Shown piece by piece: positions 1 through 13,232 of a stretch of DNA of 64,000 nucleotides (positions are counted from its first letter, which is position 1; each line of letters starts with the position of its first letter). A program made the position numbers and the translations under genes. The notes under the pieces were generated by a model, which was given only the letters and a program-made list of their open reading frames with translations, did not search any database and had not been told where the DNA came from. This DNA is from Malania oleifera. Taxonomy: Eukaryota > Streptophyta > Magnoliopsida > Santalales > Ximeniaceae. The stretch lies in the NCBI RefSeq assembly GCF_029873635.1, contig NC_080423.1, forward strand, positions 96,991,025-97,055,024. Direction: 5' to 3'.

Positions 1-413
1 GATTGTGTTATCTGATTGCATTTTTATTCATTTAATTTTAAAATTATTTAAACATCAAAAACACATTTCTTGAAACTTTGAAGAAAATCTAGCGAAGCAT
101 TGAGTCAAGTTGAATAATTGGGTCACAAGTAGCCTTGGGCAAATAACATGCCAAGTTTTGGGAAATAATTTAGGGGCATTCACATAAGATAATGCAAGTG
201 GTATTTTCTGCATAAGATTATCATTTCTTGAACAAGGGCATCATTGGAAAAACATAAGTTTTTTCTCCCTAGATTGAAATTTGAAAAACGTTGAGTGAAA
301 TCGAGATATAGCAAAGCTGAGTTTCAGAGTATTATCTGTTGATTGGATAAGGTGTTGGTTCACAAACCTACCAGAGGAAGGAAGTTTTTGTATCTTCATG
401 CATTGCTTGCATA
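1..413. other. Left flank of the nested elements, no gene seen
   Basis: AT-rich sequence without a convincing coding region. It is the DNA into which Tekay element B inserted. Its right-hand counterpart begins at 25160, where a CACTA transposase remnant follows. I could not tell whether this flank is also CACTA-derived. Confidence 0.5.
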
Positions 414-418
414 GCATC
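414..418. repeat. Probable target-site duplication of element B, left copy
   Basis: GCATC here and ACATC at 25155-25159 match at four of five positions and sit exactly outside the two LTR termini of element B. Gypsy elements make 5-bp duplications. The single mismatch fits age. Confidence 0.55.
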
Positions 419-1412
419 CGTGATGCCCCAATTTTCATACCATTTTTTTCCAATAAATAATAAATCAATAATACTTAATCATCGGCCACGTCAGAATCTC
501 TGATATCGTATCAGCATAACCCGACCCGAATTGGGATACTGGGTAAACAATCATATTTATATAAACAACCCTATCAACAGAAGATAATATAAACAAATCA
601 TTCAGAATACAAATAACCAGAATACTAAACATCATATTCATATATATACATTCATATCTAACACATCCCCAAAAACCAACCCAAACTCTAGGGGAGCATA
701 CATCCCTAGTTCAAAACACTCACCTTGACTATCAGGGTACCAACTCCCCTCTATCTCAAAGCTCTATCTGCTGGTCTGTCACGGTTCCCTAAAATATTTA
801 GATATTTGAATGAGACACATCTCAGTAAGATGGAATAAATTATGTATAGTGTGTGGTAGTATGAGTTTCATCATATCATAATATATATTCATTTTAGTGA
901 TAATACCATATAAGAAAAATAAACCAATTATTCTCATAATCATATAAATATAAAACACAAGCTTTTAAAAGCCTTAATTTCATTTTTCAACTCATTCACA
1001 TGCAACCCATGTTTATCAGCAAAAGCTCCCGAGGATAGGGGAGATTACACGGACATATATGTAGCTCCCTTCTACTCTGATATCGTTTGTAACCTTGCCC
1101 GATTAACTCGGGTGTGGCTACAACTTTTCTCTTTCATTTCCATTTCATCATCTAGCACATGAATATTCTCGGTAACCAATACATCCGCATCTGTAACTCA
1201 TGACTACCCTGAGGATATTCTCTCCACACCATGGTTCCCCTCATGGTTGAGGTTGTGCGGCCCGAAGGCTGGATCTAACCACGGTTGGCTTACCTGGTTA
1301 GATCAAAATAGGAAGTCCATCCATGCATCTGTAGTACGATTGGCTTGCCATAACCCTGGTCCAAATCGAGGGGAAAAACTACCCTTCTCACTAGATCAAT
1401 CGACTGTCTACA
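419..1412 (-). repeat. LTR of element B (3' LTR), outer segment
   Basis: This matches 22530 onwards in the right LTR, beginning CGTGATGCCCC where the right copy has TGTGATGCCC. It continues at 11825 after the insertion of element A. Relative to the right copy it lacks about 110 bp near position 1125. It carries the LTR inverted repeat AGGGGAG/CTCCCTT at 1037-1071. Confidence 0.85.
1408..1412. repeat. Target-site duplication of element A (CTACA)
   Basis: CTACA at 1408-1412 is repeated at 11820-11824, immediately outside both termini of element A. The right LTR of B carries one uninterrupted copy of this site near 23630, which proves that A inserted into a pre-existing B LTR. Confidence 0.9.
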
Positions 1413-3798
1413 TGTGATGCCCCGATTTTTCATACAAATTTTTTTTTCTCAATATCAATAATAAATAAATAATCATGTCATAAATCCACAAATCGGCTAC
1501 GCCAACAATCCTACTATCATTCATACGACCCGACCCGCATTAGGTATCGGGTAAAAAAATATTTTATTATACAACCTAACAGCGGAAGACAATATACACA
1601 TATCAGTCAGAATACAATACCCAGAGTATCCATACACACATATACACAATACTATCTCATATCAAAAAAAACAATACAACCCTAGGAAATCATACCTCCC
1701 TAGTCCAAACTCACCCTGTATATTAGGGTCCCAGCTCCCTGTGATGACGGAGCTCTACAACCTGGCCTATCTCTGTCCCCTGAAAAATTTAGATAATTTG
1801 GGTGAGACACATCTCAGTAAGAAGGAATAAATTATTTATAGTGTGTGGCCATATGAGTACAATTATAATACACTTTACTTTTCAAATAACCATTTCATTT
1901 GAGAAAATACACTGATATACACATTCTCATAATCGTATAGATATACAACACAAGCTTTTATAAGCTTTAAAACCATTTATCAAATTCAGTGATATCCAAC
2001 ACATAATTATCCACAAAGTTCCTAAGAATAAGGAAGATTACCCGCCCATACAGGTAGCTTCCCTCTACCCTAACATGTTATGCAGTTGGGTATGGCCACA
2101 TCTGATACCCATTAGCACACTCACCTTACTCAGTAAGCCCTCAGGCGGAGAGTTTTACTTCGCCTTAATTATTTATATTATTAACTCACACGGTTCCATT
2201 TCTCAATTTTATCATTCTTTTTTTCTCAATTTCCATTCTTTCTTTCATTTCTCAGTTTAGCCAATTTTATCATTCTTTCACTTTTTGTTTCCATTTTACT
2301 TTCTGGCTCATGAGTATCCTCGGTATCAAATACCAACATCGCGTCTGTAACTCATGGCCACTCTGAGGATCTTTCTATACACGCCATGTTTCCCCCCATG
2401 GTCAAGGTTGTGTGGCCCAAAGGCAGTAACTAACCGCGGTTGACCGACCCGGTTAGATCAAATACATATCACATATTGCGTCTTTAGTATGACTGGCTGA
2501 CTTATAACCCTGATCCGGACTCAGGGGGCCCAACAACCCTATACAATGGCACAGTCGACTGTCACGCCACACGTTCCAAGAGTCCATGTGGTTGCACTAA
2601 CACTACTAGCAACGGAACTGTGGTCAATATCATAACCATCCAACAGGGTTTACCACCACATACCCACAATCATTATGCTGTATTGGGATTTTATCATTCA
2701 TATTTCACGTATTTCCACATTTCTCATTTTCATATTGCAGAATTAACATTGCAGTATTTTCATTTCACATATTCACATTTCAATATTAGTATTCTCAACA
2801 CATTTTATCATTTAAATGATATTTTCTTAATTCATAATTCATCTCATCTCATACTATCATATACATATCTTATTTCACAATTACTCAATATTTCTCAAAA
2901 CACGTTTCCATATTTCACCTTTCTTCATTTTCTCAGAGAATACATTTCTTGCACATTTTACTTTCATCATTTTCCCACATTTCGATTCTCATATTAAAAC
3001 ACATTTCAGTATCACATATTTCACAGGGTAAACCATCTAACTCAATTTAAACATTTCTCAATATAAATCAAATGCCACACAAATTTCATCTGATATTTAT
3101 ATCATAATAAATTTCAAGTAAAATAACATACGTCATTTTCACATATTTTTCAACTCATAATTTTCATAAAAAAAAAAAAATTGTTATAATTTATTCCCCT
3201 TACCTAGCTTACTAAGAGTCTCACTAGAATCCCAAATCCTACGCTCTTGGCGCCCGAAATTCAACTCCTGCAATTTGCATTTTCCCTAGATTAATTAATC
3301 TATTTATCCAAAATAATACTCATCTAGCCTTCCCTAGATTCTATATACCTCAAATTAATATTTAAATTATTATTTAACACCCTTACTTAATTTTCTGAAT
3401 TTTGCCTGCGGGTCCCAAAATTACACTCGCGGCGCTCACCTGGGCCCTAAATTTCAAAAATCCTACTTCAGCCCCAAAGGCTCAATATTTTAGCATTTCT
3501 AAATTAATGCTAATTAATTAAAAATAAGCCCCTTAATAACCACTGTACCCCAAATTTGGGGTATTGGCTCGACACCCCCACGAGAATTTCGTCCCGCTAG
3601 ACTCGTAGAGAATCATCCCTAGATTCTTGTGGTGGTGTTTGTTCGTCAATTGAGCTTATATTTTGTAAGAAATTAAAGAAAAAAGGGAAATTGGCTTACC
3701 CCACCACCGATTCGCTTTGGTAGAAATGACGGCAGTGGAGAATGGAGTCCAGTGGTTTCTTTGGATTTTTGATCGAACGAAAATCCGTCATAAAATTG

Positions 3799-3888
<90 letters not shown>

Positions 3889-3975
3889 AGAGCTGCGTAG
3901 AAGTAGGAAGAGAAAAGAAAAGAAAAGAAAAGAAAAGAAAGAAGAAGAAGAAGAAGAAAAGGTGGGGAGGGGGGG
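1413..3975 (-). repeat. 3' LTR of element A, inner end deleted
   Basis: Collinear with 9061-11540 of the other LTR. It then jumps, inside a G-rich stretch, directly to the sequence that follows the polypurine tract in element B (compare 13229 onwards). About 280 bp of LTR end and the polypurine tract are therefore missing. The inverted repeat AAGGAAG/CTTCCCT lies at 2030-2064. Confidence 0.8.
3801..3884. repeat. (GA)n microsatellite inside the LTR
   Basis: About 84 bp of pure GA dinucleotide. The equivalent tract in the other LTR of A (around 11410-11452) is shorter and interrupted, so it expanded after insertion. Long open frames across it are artefacts of the repeat. Confidence 0.9.
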
Positions 3976-4265
3976 TTCCTTATAAAAATTTCGTCCTCGA
4001 AATTTGCCATTCCTCTATTTCCCTTCCTTAGCGTAAATACTTCCAATTTTTATTAATTACCCTCACTTATGGCGAAGGAATACTGTGATTACAATGAGGG
4101 TTCTGGGAGATTACAACTTTTCCAAAATTCTCACAAAGTGATTCATATTTCAAAATTAAAAACCCTATCTATCCTACGTTACACTATACAAATAAAAACT
4201 ACACAATATTATTCTTTTCACTTGATTGGCTCAACTCTAAACTCTACTGAATAAGTACGGATATC

Positions 4266-5530
4266 TCTGGCGCATCTAATCCTCTAGTTCCTAGGAAGCT
4301 TCCTCAATGGCATGGTTGCGCCACAAAACTTTTACCAGTGGAATCTTCTTCGCGCGTAGCTCCTGTTCCTTCCAGTTAAGAATCTGCACTAACACTTCCT
4401 CATAAGCTAAAGTATCACCCAACTCCAGTGTTTCATATCTAATCACATGGGAGGGGTCTGGGACCTATTTCCTCAGCATAGAAACGTGGAATACGTCATG
4501 GATCCTAGATAGGACCGGTGGTAATGCCAAATGATAGGCAACTGGACCCACTTTCTCAAGAATCTCGAATGGTCCAATATACCTAGGGCTCAGCTTACCC
4601 TTCCTCCCGAACCTCATAACACCTTTCAGCGGTGCCACCTTTAGGAATATGTGAACTCCTGTGTCAAACTCTAATTCTCGCCGACGAGTATCAGCATAAA
4701 TCTTCCGTCGGCTCTGCACTGTCCTCATATTGTCTCTGATGAGTCTTACTTTATCCTGAGTCTGCTGTATCAGCTCTGGCCCCAATACCTGTCTCTCTCC
4801 AACCTCATCCGAGTACAATGGGGATCGACGCCTCCTGCCATAAAGCGCCTCATATGGTGCCATCCCAATGCTGGCCTGGTAGCTGTTGTTATATGTAAAC
4901 TCAACTAGTGGTAGATACTACATCCAACGACCTCCAAAGTCCAGCACACATGCTCGCAGCATATCCTCCAGAATCTGTATCGTCCTCTCTATCTGCCCAT
5001 ATGTCTAAGGATGAAAGGTTGTGCTGAATGACAACTAAGAACCCATGGCCCCTTACAGACTCTTCCAAAAACGAGATGTGAACCGTGGGTCTTTATCTGA
5101 AACTATGGATAGTGGGACGCCGTGGAGTCTAACTATCTCCTGGATGTAAAACTCAGCCAATTTGTCCATGGAGTAGCTAACTCTGATCGGCAAAAAGTGG
5201 GCAGTCTTCGTCAGTCGATCCACCACTACCCAGATAGCATCCTATCCATGCAATGCCGGCGGCAATCCTGAAACTAAATCCATCGCTATATGCTCCCACT
5301 TCTACTCAAGAATGTGAAGTGACTACAATGATCCCGCCGATCTCTGGTGCTCAGCCTTCACTTGCTGGCACGTCAAACATTGATCCACATACGGGCTATC
5401 TCCCTCTTCATGTTGCTCCACCAGAAGGACTCTCGAAGATCCCTGTACATTTTAGTGCTACCTGGATGTACAGTATATAGGGATCGATGCGCTTCCTCCA
5501 GAATGACCCTCTTGATCTAAAGATCGGCAG
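4266..5530 (-). pseudogene. Element A integrase with chromodomain, broken
   Basis: Translating the minus strand gives, in order, an H2C2 zinc finger (about 5500-5345, with CLTCQQV), the integrase core (about 5290-4870, with [11 protein letters not shown]), the GPFEILEKVGPVAYHLALP block and, after a stop at 4465, a chromodomain remnant (4464-4266, with IPLVKVLWRNH). In chromoviruses the integrase inserts the cDNA and the chromodomain steers it to chromatin. The 4465-4863 part stays open for 132 codons. At least six in-frame stops interrupt the rest. This end of pol abuts the truncated 3' LTR. Confidence 0.85.
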
Positions 5531-5819
5531 GAATGTATAACCTGGTACGGAACCTTAACGCTCCATCATATGAGATGTTGAACTCTGGTTCCTGACCATC
5601 CTATACCTTTCTCATAAGCTCTACTAGTTCTACGTCATTACTCTGGGTTGCTTTAATCCTCTCCTATAGAGTCGGCTGCAAAACCAAGTCAGCAATGAAC
5701 GCCTGGTGATCACCCTCTACCAACTCCACACTAAGCCTCTCCAGATCCATCTGGATCAGATGTTGAATCTCCACTGTAGATACAGATGAATCCACTAATT
5801 TCAGGCTCAAAGCATCAGC

Positions 5820-6706
5820 GACCACATTAGCCTTTCCTGGGTGGTAGCTGATAGTGCAGTCGTAATCTTTTATTAGCTCTAGCCATCTTCTCTACCTCAT
5901 ATTCAATTCCTTCTACGTGAAGAAATATTTTAAACTCTTATGGTCAGTAAATATCTCACACCTACCCCCATATAGATAGTGCCTCAAAAGCTTCAGTGCA
6001 TAAACAACCGCCGCCAACTCTAGATCATGGGTAGGGTAGTTTTTCTCATATTCTTTCAACTGTCGTGAGGCATAGGCTATCACTCTCCCTTGCTGCATCA
6101 GCACGCATCGGAGCCCTTAATGGGACGCATCACTATAAATTACGAACCCCTCATCAACACAGGCACAGTGATGTGTCGTTGCTTCAATTCCTGGAAGTTC
6201 TATTCATACTCATTAGACCACTTAAATTTCACTCCCTTCTTGGTTAGTTTGGTAAGTAGGTCTGACAATCTAGAGAAGCCCTCAGCAAACCTGCGGTAGT
6301 ACCCAGCCAATCCCAGGAAACTCCTAATCTCGTGCACTTTCTTTGCTCGTACCCAGTCTACTAATGACTCAATCTTACTCGGATCAACATAAATACCTCC
6401 CCTGGATATAACGTGTCCAAGGAAGGTAACCTGTTCCAGCTAGAACTCGCACTTCTTGAGCTTTGCATAAAGTTTCTTCTCTCGCAATACCTGAAGCACT
6501 ATACTCAGATGCTCCTCATGCTCCTCTGGGCTCTTTGAATACACCAGTATATCATCAATAAATACCACCATGAACTGATCCAAGTACTGGTGAAAGACCC
6601 TGTTCATCAAATCCATAAACACTGCAGGAGCATTCGCCAACCCAAACGGCATAACTAGAAATTCATAATGACCATACCGTATTCTGAATGCCATCTTTCG
6701 AAACAT
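5820..6706 (-). pseudogene. Element A reverse transcriptase C-half and RNase H, broken
   Basis: 6440-6706 encodes the palm of a gypsy reverse transcriptase with FIDDILVYS (the catalytic aspartates are intact) and [12 protein letters not shown]. 5913-6104 encodes RNase H with [22 protein letters not shown] and [11 protein letters not shown] frameshift near 6690-6706 separates it from the upstream RT segment, and stops divide RT from RNase H. The enzyme would copy element RNA into DNA inside virus-like particles. Confidence 0.88.
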
Positions 6707-7484
6707 CTTCCACCCTAACTTTCACTTGATGGTACTCATAGCGTAAGTCTATCTTTGAAAAGATCTGTGTCCCCTGTAACTGATCAAACAAATCATTGAT
6801 ACGCAGGAGCGAGTATTTATTCTTGATAGTTACTTTATTTATTTCTTGATAGTCGATGCACAACCTCATCGAGCCATACTTATTCCTTACAAACAAAACA
6901 GGTGCTCCCCAGGGTGACACACTAGGCCGAATGAACCCCTTCTCTAATAGTTCCTGCAACTGCTCTTTCAATTCTTTCAGCTCTGCCGGTGCCATTCTAC
7001 ACGGCGCCTTCGAAATCGGTGCTGTCCCTAGAACCAGATCAAAAACAAACTTTACCTCACGATCAGAAGGTAGTCCCGAAAAATCCTCAAGAAAAACATT
7101 AGGAAAATCCCTCACCACTGGGATATCCTCCCCCCTCAGCTCCCCTTCTGATACAACCTTCACATAGGCTAAATATCTCTGACAGCCTTCTGATAGCCAT
7201 CTATGCGCCTGAATAGCAGATAATAACTGAGGTGGGGTGCGCACACGTGATCCCATGAATCTATACTCCTGTCCCTTTGGACGTCTGAATACTACCACTC
7301 TCTATTGGTAATCAATGATAGCATAGTGGGCAGCTAGCCAATCCATACCCAAGATTACCTCAAACCCATGCATGTCTAGAACCACCAGATTAGCCAAAAA
7401 AAACTTCCCCTGAATATCCACTGGACAGTCCCTGACTACCTTTCTACATACCCTTACAGCCCCAGTCGGCGTAGCAACAGACAA
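6663..7484 (-). pseudogene. Element A protease end and RT N-half
   Basis: 7484-7302 ends the aspartic protease (VILGMDWLAAHYA is the typical gypsy C-terminal loop). After one in-frame TAG the frame continues for 211 codons through the linker and RT fingers ([54 protein letters not shown]). Only one stop breaks this stretch, so A is less decayed here than B. The downstream palm lies in another frame from 6706. Confidence 0.87.
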
Positions 7485-7496
7485 ACTAATTTCTAA

Positions 7497-7862
7497 CTAC
7501 TGAGGCTCAAACCCACACAATTTAACATAATCCCGGGCGATAAAAGAATGAGTCACCCCAGAATCAAACAAAACAGTAGTTTTAAATGACAGTATTGAAA
7601 CAATACCTATCACCACATCTCCTGCAGCCTCAGCATCTCCCGGCATCAGTGCATACACTCGTGCCGGAGTAGTATTCCTTTGCTGTCCAACTCGAGGTTC
7701 CTGATAGCCTCCTTTGTATGGTCTAGGAGCAACCATTACCGCTGGTGGTGCCTGACAGTTTCTCGCGATATGTCTAGGCTGATGGCATTGATAGCAAACA
7801 ACCTTTCTCACTCGGCACTCTCTTGGGTGCCTCCTCAAACATCTGGGACATGGAGGGAGCAT
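7497..7862 (-). pseudogene. Element A nucleocapsid zinc knuckle and protease N-part
   Basis: The frame holds a CCHC knuckle CYQCHQPRHIARNC, preceded by a second Cys-rich motif, then the aspartic protease active site FDSGVTHSFI. It ends in a stop after GFEPQ. The zinc knuckle packages element RNA and the protease matures the polyprotein. The catalytic DSG is intact; the break is the stop at 7497. Confidence 0.85.
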
Positions 7863-7982
7863 CTGTCTGCCCTGTATTGCTCGATCTCCTCCTCCCTGTC
7901 GTCGTCCTCCTCAGCCATCAAATCTCCTCCACGGCCCTCGACTGGGCCCTGCCTGAAAATTAGAAGGCACAGGTCTCTTCCT

Positions 7983-8675
7983 TTAGCCTTGGGCTGCTGC
8001 GCCTCTCTGTATGCTGCTCTTAATCACCGCAGCTCTGTCCACTGTCTCCGAGAAGGTCTGAGCTCGGAAACCTACCACCTGCTCATAAAAATTTTGCCTC
8101 AGGCCCTCCTCAAACTTCCTCGCCTTCCTCTCCTCATCTAGCACCATATACAGGACGAACCGGGATAGCTCAAAAAACCTCGATGCATACTGCTGCACCA
8201 TTATAGATCCCTGTGTCAGATACAGAAACTCTGAAACCTTCCCACTCCAGACCGTAGTGGGAAAGTACCGCTTGAAGAAAATCTCCCTAAAGTGACTCCA
8301 AGTCATCGCTATAGGATCCGACCTCTGCTCCTCCAGTACTCTCGCTGACCTCCACCAGCACTTTGCCTCTCCAATCAATTTAAATGTGGCAAATAACACC
8401 CTTTGCTCATTTGTACATGAGAGGACTGCCAGTATGTCCTCCATGTCCTGAACCCAGTTCTCTACTACTAGTGGGTCCACTCCTCCAGCAAAAGATGGGG
8501 GTCGCATACATGTGAACTGCTCAATCGTGCTGCTCCGCTCCCCCGAGCTCCTGGTCATCTTATCCATCACCTGCTGAGTGATACTATGTAACACAGCGTT
8601 AGGGTCTGCACCACCCATATAGGAAGATCCTGCTCCATCACCTCCCGCATTCGTGTTACTGTTCCCCGGATCCAA
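7983..8675 (-). pseudogene. Element A gag (capsid), start codon lost
   Basis: About 230 codons of retrotransposon gag with VENWVQDMEDILAVL, AKCWWRSAR and WSHFREIFFKRYFP. By alignment with gag of element B, which opens ATG GAT at 22124, translation should start at 8675. Here that codon is TTG, so the initiator is lost. The frame ends at a TAG at about 7980, where related elements continue into the zinc knuckle. Gag forms the virus-like particle. It lies about 385 bp inside the 5' LTR. Confidence 0.85.
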
Positions 8676-9043
8676 CCTGCAAAGGAAACAACTAATCTCA
8701 GCATACAATCACTATCACGCAACCTATACACTACAATAACTCATAAATTATTCCTCTATCCACATCCTAAATCCCCATTTAAGATTTAGTCCTACCACTT
8801 AGAAACAAGACCCAGCCGTAGTATCCATGATTTTCCTGAAATCGTCACCCCAGGAAAAACACAGAAACAACCCCGATACCCCTGTCTCTAGGCCGCAAGA
8901 TTGAACCCTAAATTCTCACCTCATCCTCAAACAACCACTAACTCACATTTCAATCTACTCATCACCTATTTTCCTCAAAATCTACTCCTATACTCTGGTA
9001 TTGTATTCCGCTGTTAAGTAAAGTCTACAGAACCTAGCAACCT

Positions 9044-9060
9044 AGGCTCCGATACCAAAC
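9044..9060 (-). promoter_or_regulatory. Primer-binding site of element A
   Basis: The minus strand reads TTTGGTATCGGAGCC directly inside the 5' LTR. It is complementary to the 3' end of initiator Met tRNA (usual TGGTATCAGAGC) with one change. It would prime minus-strand DNA synthesis. Confidence 0.85.
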
Positions 9061-11819
9061 TGTGATGCCTCGATTTTTCATACAAATTTTTTTTCTCAAT
9101 ATCAATAATAAATAAATAATCATGTCATAAATCCACAAATCGGCCACGTCAACAATCCTACTATCATTCATACGACCCGACCTACATAGGTATTGGGTAA
9201 AGAGTTATTTTATTATATAACCTAACAGCGGAAGACAATATACACATATCAGTCAGAATACAATACCCAGAGTATCCATACACATATATACACAATACTA
9301 TCTCATATAAAAAAAAAAAAAAAAAATACAACCCTAGGAAATCACACCTCCCTAGTCCAAACTCACCCTGTATATCAGGGTCTCAGCTCCTTATGATCAC
9401 AAAGCTCTACAACCTGGCCTATCTCTGTCCCCTGAAAAATTTAGATAATTTGGTCGAGACACATCTCAGTAAGAAGGAATAAATTATTTACAGTGCGTGG
9501 CCATATGCGTACAATTATAATACATTTTACTTTTCAAATCACCATTTCATTTGAGAAAATACACTGATATACACATTCTTATAATCGTATAGATATACAA
9601 CACAAGCTTTTATAAGCTTTAAAACCATTTATCAAATTCAATGATATCCAACACATAATTATGCACGAAGTTTCTGAGAATAAGGAAGATTACCCGCCTA
9701 TACAGGTAGCTTCCCTCTGCCCTAACATGTTATGCAGCTGGGTATGGCCACATCTGATACCCATCAGAGCACTCACCTTACTCAGTAAGCCCTCAGGCGG
9801 AGAGTTTTACTTCGCCTTAATTATTTATATTATTAACTCACACGGTTCCATTTCTCAATTTTATCATTCTTTATTTCTCAATTTTCATTTTTTCTTTCAT
9901 TTCTCATTTTAGCCAATTTTACCATTCTTTCACTTTTCGTTTCCATTTTACTTTCGGGCTTATGAGTATCCTCGGTATCAAATACCAACATTGCGTCTGT
10001 AACTCATGGCCATCTTGAGGACCGTTCGATACACGCCATGCTTCCCCCCATGGTCAAGGTTGAGCGGCCCAAACGCTGGATCTAACCGCGGTTGGCCCAC
10101 CCAGTTAGATCAAATATCATATCACATATTGCGTCTTTAGTATGACTGGCCGGCCTATAACCCTGATTTGGACTCAGGGGGCCCAACAACCCTACACAAT
10201 GGCACAGTTGACTGTTACGCCATACGCTCCAAGAGTCCATGTGGTTGCACTAACACCACTAGCAACAGTACTGTGGTCAATATCATAACCATCCAACAGG
10301 ATTTACCACCACATACCCGCAATCATTATGCGGTAATGGAATTTTATCATTCATATTTCACGTATTTCCACATTTCTCATTTTTATATTGTAGAATTAAC
10401 ATTGCAGTATTTTGATTTCACATATTCACATTTCAATATCAGTATTCGCAACACATTTCATCATTTAAATGATATTTTCTCAGTTCATAATTCATCTCAT
10501 CTCATACTATCATATACATATCTTATTTCACAATTACTCAATATTTCTCAAAACACGTTTCCATATTTCACCTTTCTTCATTTTCTCAGAGAATACATTT
10601 CTTACACATTTTACTTTCATCATTTTCCCACATTTCAATTCTCATATTAAAAAACATTTCAGTATCACATATTTCATAGGATAAATCATCTAACTCAGTT
10701 TAAACATTTCTCAATATAAATCATAAATCACACAAATTTCATTTGATATTTATATAATAATAAATTTCAAGTAAAATAACATATGCCATTTTGAAATATT
10801 TTTCAACCCATAATTTTCGTAAAAAAAAATTGTTATAATTTATTCCCCTTGCCTGGCTTACTGAGAGTCTCGCTAGAATCCCAAATCCTACGCCCTTTGC
10901 GCTCGAAATTCAACTCCTGCAATTTGCATTTTCCCTAGATTAATTAATCTATTTCTCCAAAATAATACTCATCTAGCCTTCCCTAAGCTCCATATACCTC
11001 AAATTAATATTTAAACTATTACTTAACACCCCCGCTTAATTTTTTGAATTTTGCCTGCGGGTCCCAAAATTACACCCGCAGCGCTCACCGGCGCCCAAAA
11101 TTTCAAAAATTCTACTTAAGCCCCAAATGCTCAATATTTTAGTATTTCTAAATTAATGATAATTAATTAAAAATAAGCCCCTTAATAAACGTACCCCAAA
11201 TTTGGGGTTTTGGCCTGACACCCCACGAGAATTCCGTCTCACTAGACTTGTAGAGAATCATCCCTAAATTCTCATGGTAGTGTCCATTCGTCAATTGAGC
11301 TTATATTTTGCAAGAAATTAAAGAAAAAAGGGAAAATGGCTTACCCCAGGGGATACGCCTTCGCCGCTCCTACCATCGATCCGCTCCGGTAGAAAATTCG
11401 TCACGAAATCGAGGAGAGAGGGAGAGAGAATGAGAGGAGAGAGAGAGAGAGAGTTCAGAGCTGCATAGGAGCATGAAGAGAAAAGAAAAGAAAAGAAAAG
11501 AAAAGGAAAGAAGAAGAAGAAGAAGAAAAGGTGGGGGGGTTCCTGTGCCAAATTTAAAGAAGCATCTTGAAGCTTCAAGCTTCAGGATGGCTACTTTAAT
11601 AATAATAATAATAAAATATTTAATTAATATTAATAATAATATATTTTATTAATAAAATAAAAAATAAATTTTAATTATTTTCTTTTTCTTTTTTCTTTTT
11701 TTTTTGGTCTTTAAAAATCCGATTAATTAATTAATTAATTAAATTAAATTAAATTAATTTTTTTTTTTTTTTGGAAATCACTCTACTAGTCTTCTATAAC
11801 CCTTTTTGGGGTTATTACA
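9061..11819 (-). repeat. 5' LTR of element A, complete
   Basis: 2759 bp from TGTGATGCC to ATTACA, flanked by the primer-binding site and the CTACA duplication. It contains the inverted repeat AAGGAAG/CTTCCCT at 9682-9716, a GA tract near 11410-11452 and A/T-rich microsatellites at 11598-11770. No protein-coding content. The open frames across it are low-complexity artefacts. Confidence 0.9.
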
Positions 11820-11824
11820 CTACA

Positions 11825-13218
11825 CCACAGTCACCGTGAGACCGTGTGGTTGCACTAACACCTCACTAGCAACGATACCATGCTCAATATCAACAATCGT
11901 CCATCAGGGTTCTCATTTCCACATTTCATCATTCACATTTCACATTCAAATTTCAATATTCATATTACAACATTCAAATTGTAATATTCACATTTCTAGT
12001 GTTCACATCTCAGTATTCATATTTTTCAGAATTCTCATTGCAATTTTTACATTTCCAGTATTCACATTTCAACATTCACATTATAGTATTCACATTTTCA
12101 TATTCATATTCCAGTATTCACATTTCAACATTCACATTCCAATATTCACATTTTCAGTATTCATATCTCATCTCATAATGGTATATATCACATTTCATGT
12201 ATTTCAACATTTCTCAATAAAACAGTTATATATTCCACTTTTCAACATTTTCCATGTTTCCAATCTCATATTATCCAAGTTCAGTATATAAAACATAACT
12301 GGTTTCCATTATCGTCATTTATGCATAAAACCTTTCAATAAATATATATCATAGGCTTATTATTCTTAGTGCAAAACACACTCCCGATTTCAAACACATT
12401 TCTAGAACAAATCATATGCCACACAATTTTATCTAATATTCATATCATAATAATTTCAAGCAAAATACCATACTCACGTTTTCACGTATTAATTCAATCA
12501 ATAATTCTCAAAATAACTGTTATAATTTATTCCATTTACCTGACTTACTGAGAGGTCAGTTAAAAGCCCAAATCCAACGCCTGCGATGTCCGAAACTCAA
12601 AATCCTAAAAGTCACATTTTTCCCAGATTAATTAACTCATCTCCAAAAATAATTCTTATTTAACACCTCCTAGGTCCTGAATACTCTAAATAGCCCATGA
12701 AATCCTAAAATAACTTACTTACCTTGATTTTAGGATGGTGCCTTGGAACTCCAAATTAAAAATATGCTCTGGCTAAGTTGTAGAGAATCTCCTGACAAAT
12801 CTCGTGGTGGTTCTCGATCATTATTTCAGGCTATAACAAAGCCGAAATCGAAGAGAGAGAAAGGGAGAGAGGTAAAACTGTAGGTTAGAGAGAGAGAGCG
12901 AGAAGAAAGAGAAATCACGCTGAAAAATGAGGGTTTTGCTATTTATAGGCCGGCATTCGTCGACGAGTTCAAGTGATTCGTCGATGAACCCATGAAGGCA
13001 CTTCGTTGACGAGGAGGTTGGTTTGTCGATGAACCTGAAATTTCTTGAAATTCCCGGACTTTTGGTATCTTCTTATCGACAAGACACGTGTACTTCGTTG
13101 ACGAAACTTATAGGGACATTTGTCGATGAATCCCTGCTGATCCCCCTTTTTCCTTTTCCCTTCTCTTTCATTCCTCTTCTTTATTACTTTCATTAATTTA
13201 ATTTTTTGGGTCTCTACA
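11825..13218 (-). repeat. LTR of element B (3' LTR), inner segment
   Basis: Resumes the B LTR after element A and ends TCTCTACA at 13218. It holds a 14-15-bp repeat tract built on ATTCACATT (about 11925-12170), a GA tract near 12850-12910, a minus-strand TATA box (CTATTTATAGG on plus at 12939-12949) and a cluster of CGTCGACGA-like motifs at 12956-13135. Confidence 0.88.
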
Positions 13219-13232
13219 TTCTCCCCTCCTTA
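13219..13232 (-). promoter_or_regulatory. Polypurine tract of element B
   Basis: The minus strand reads AAGGAGGGGAGAA immediately before the LTR terminus. This is the expected RNase-H-resistant primer for plus-strand synthesis. Its position confirms the LTR edge and the minus orientation. Confidence 0.8.

Larger units (their letters stand above)
1413..11819 (-). mobile_element. Ty3/gypsy Tekay-type retrotransposon A
   Basis: Minus-strand element with LTRs at 1413-3975 (truncated on the inner side) and 9061-11819. Order on the minus strand is 5' LTR, primer-binding site, gag, zinc knuckle, protease, reverse transcriptase, RNase H, integrase, chromodomain, 3' LTR. It is bounded by a perfect CTACA duplication. 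The LTR termini are TGTGATGCC and ATTACA. Several stops and frameshifts break the polyprotein, and the gag start codon reads TTG. It is the more complete of the two full-length Tekay copies and serves as reference for what element B lost. Confidence 0.9.

Noticed and set aside
3696..4046. Ser-Leu and Arg-Glu repeat open frames
   Set aside because: Pure translation of the (GA)n microsatellite in the LTR of element A on both strands.
6856..7167. Plus-strand frames over the gypsy and LINE coding regions
   Set aside because: They are antisense shadows of clear minus-strand pol sequence with conserved motifs.
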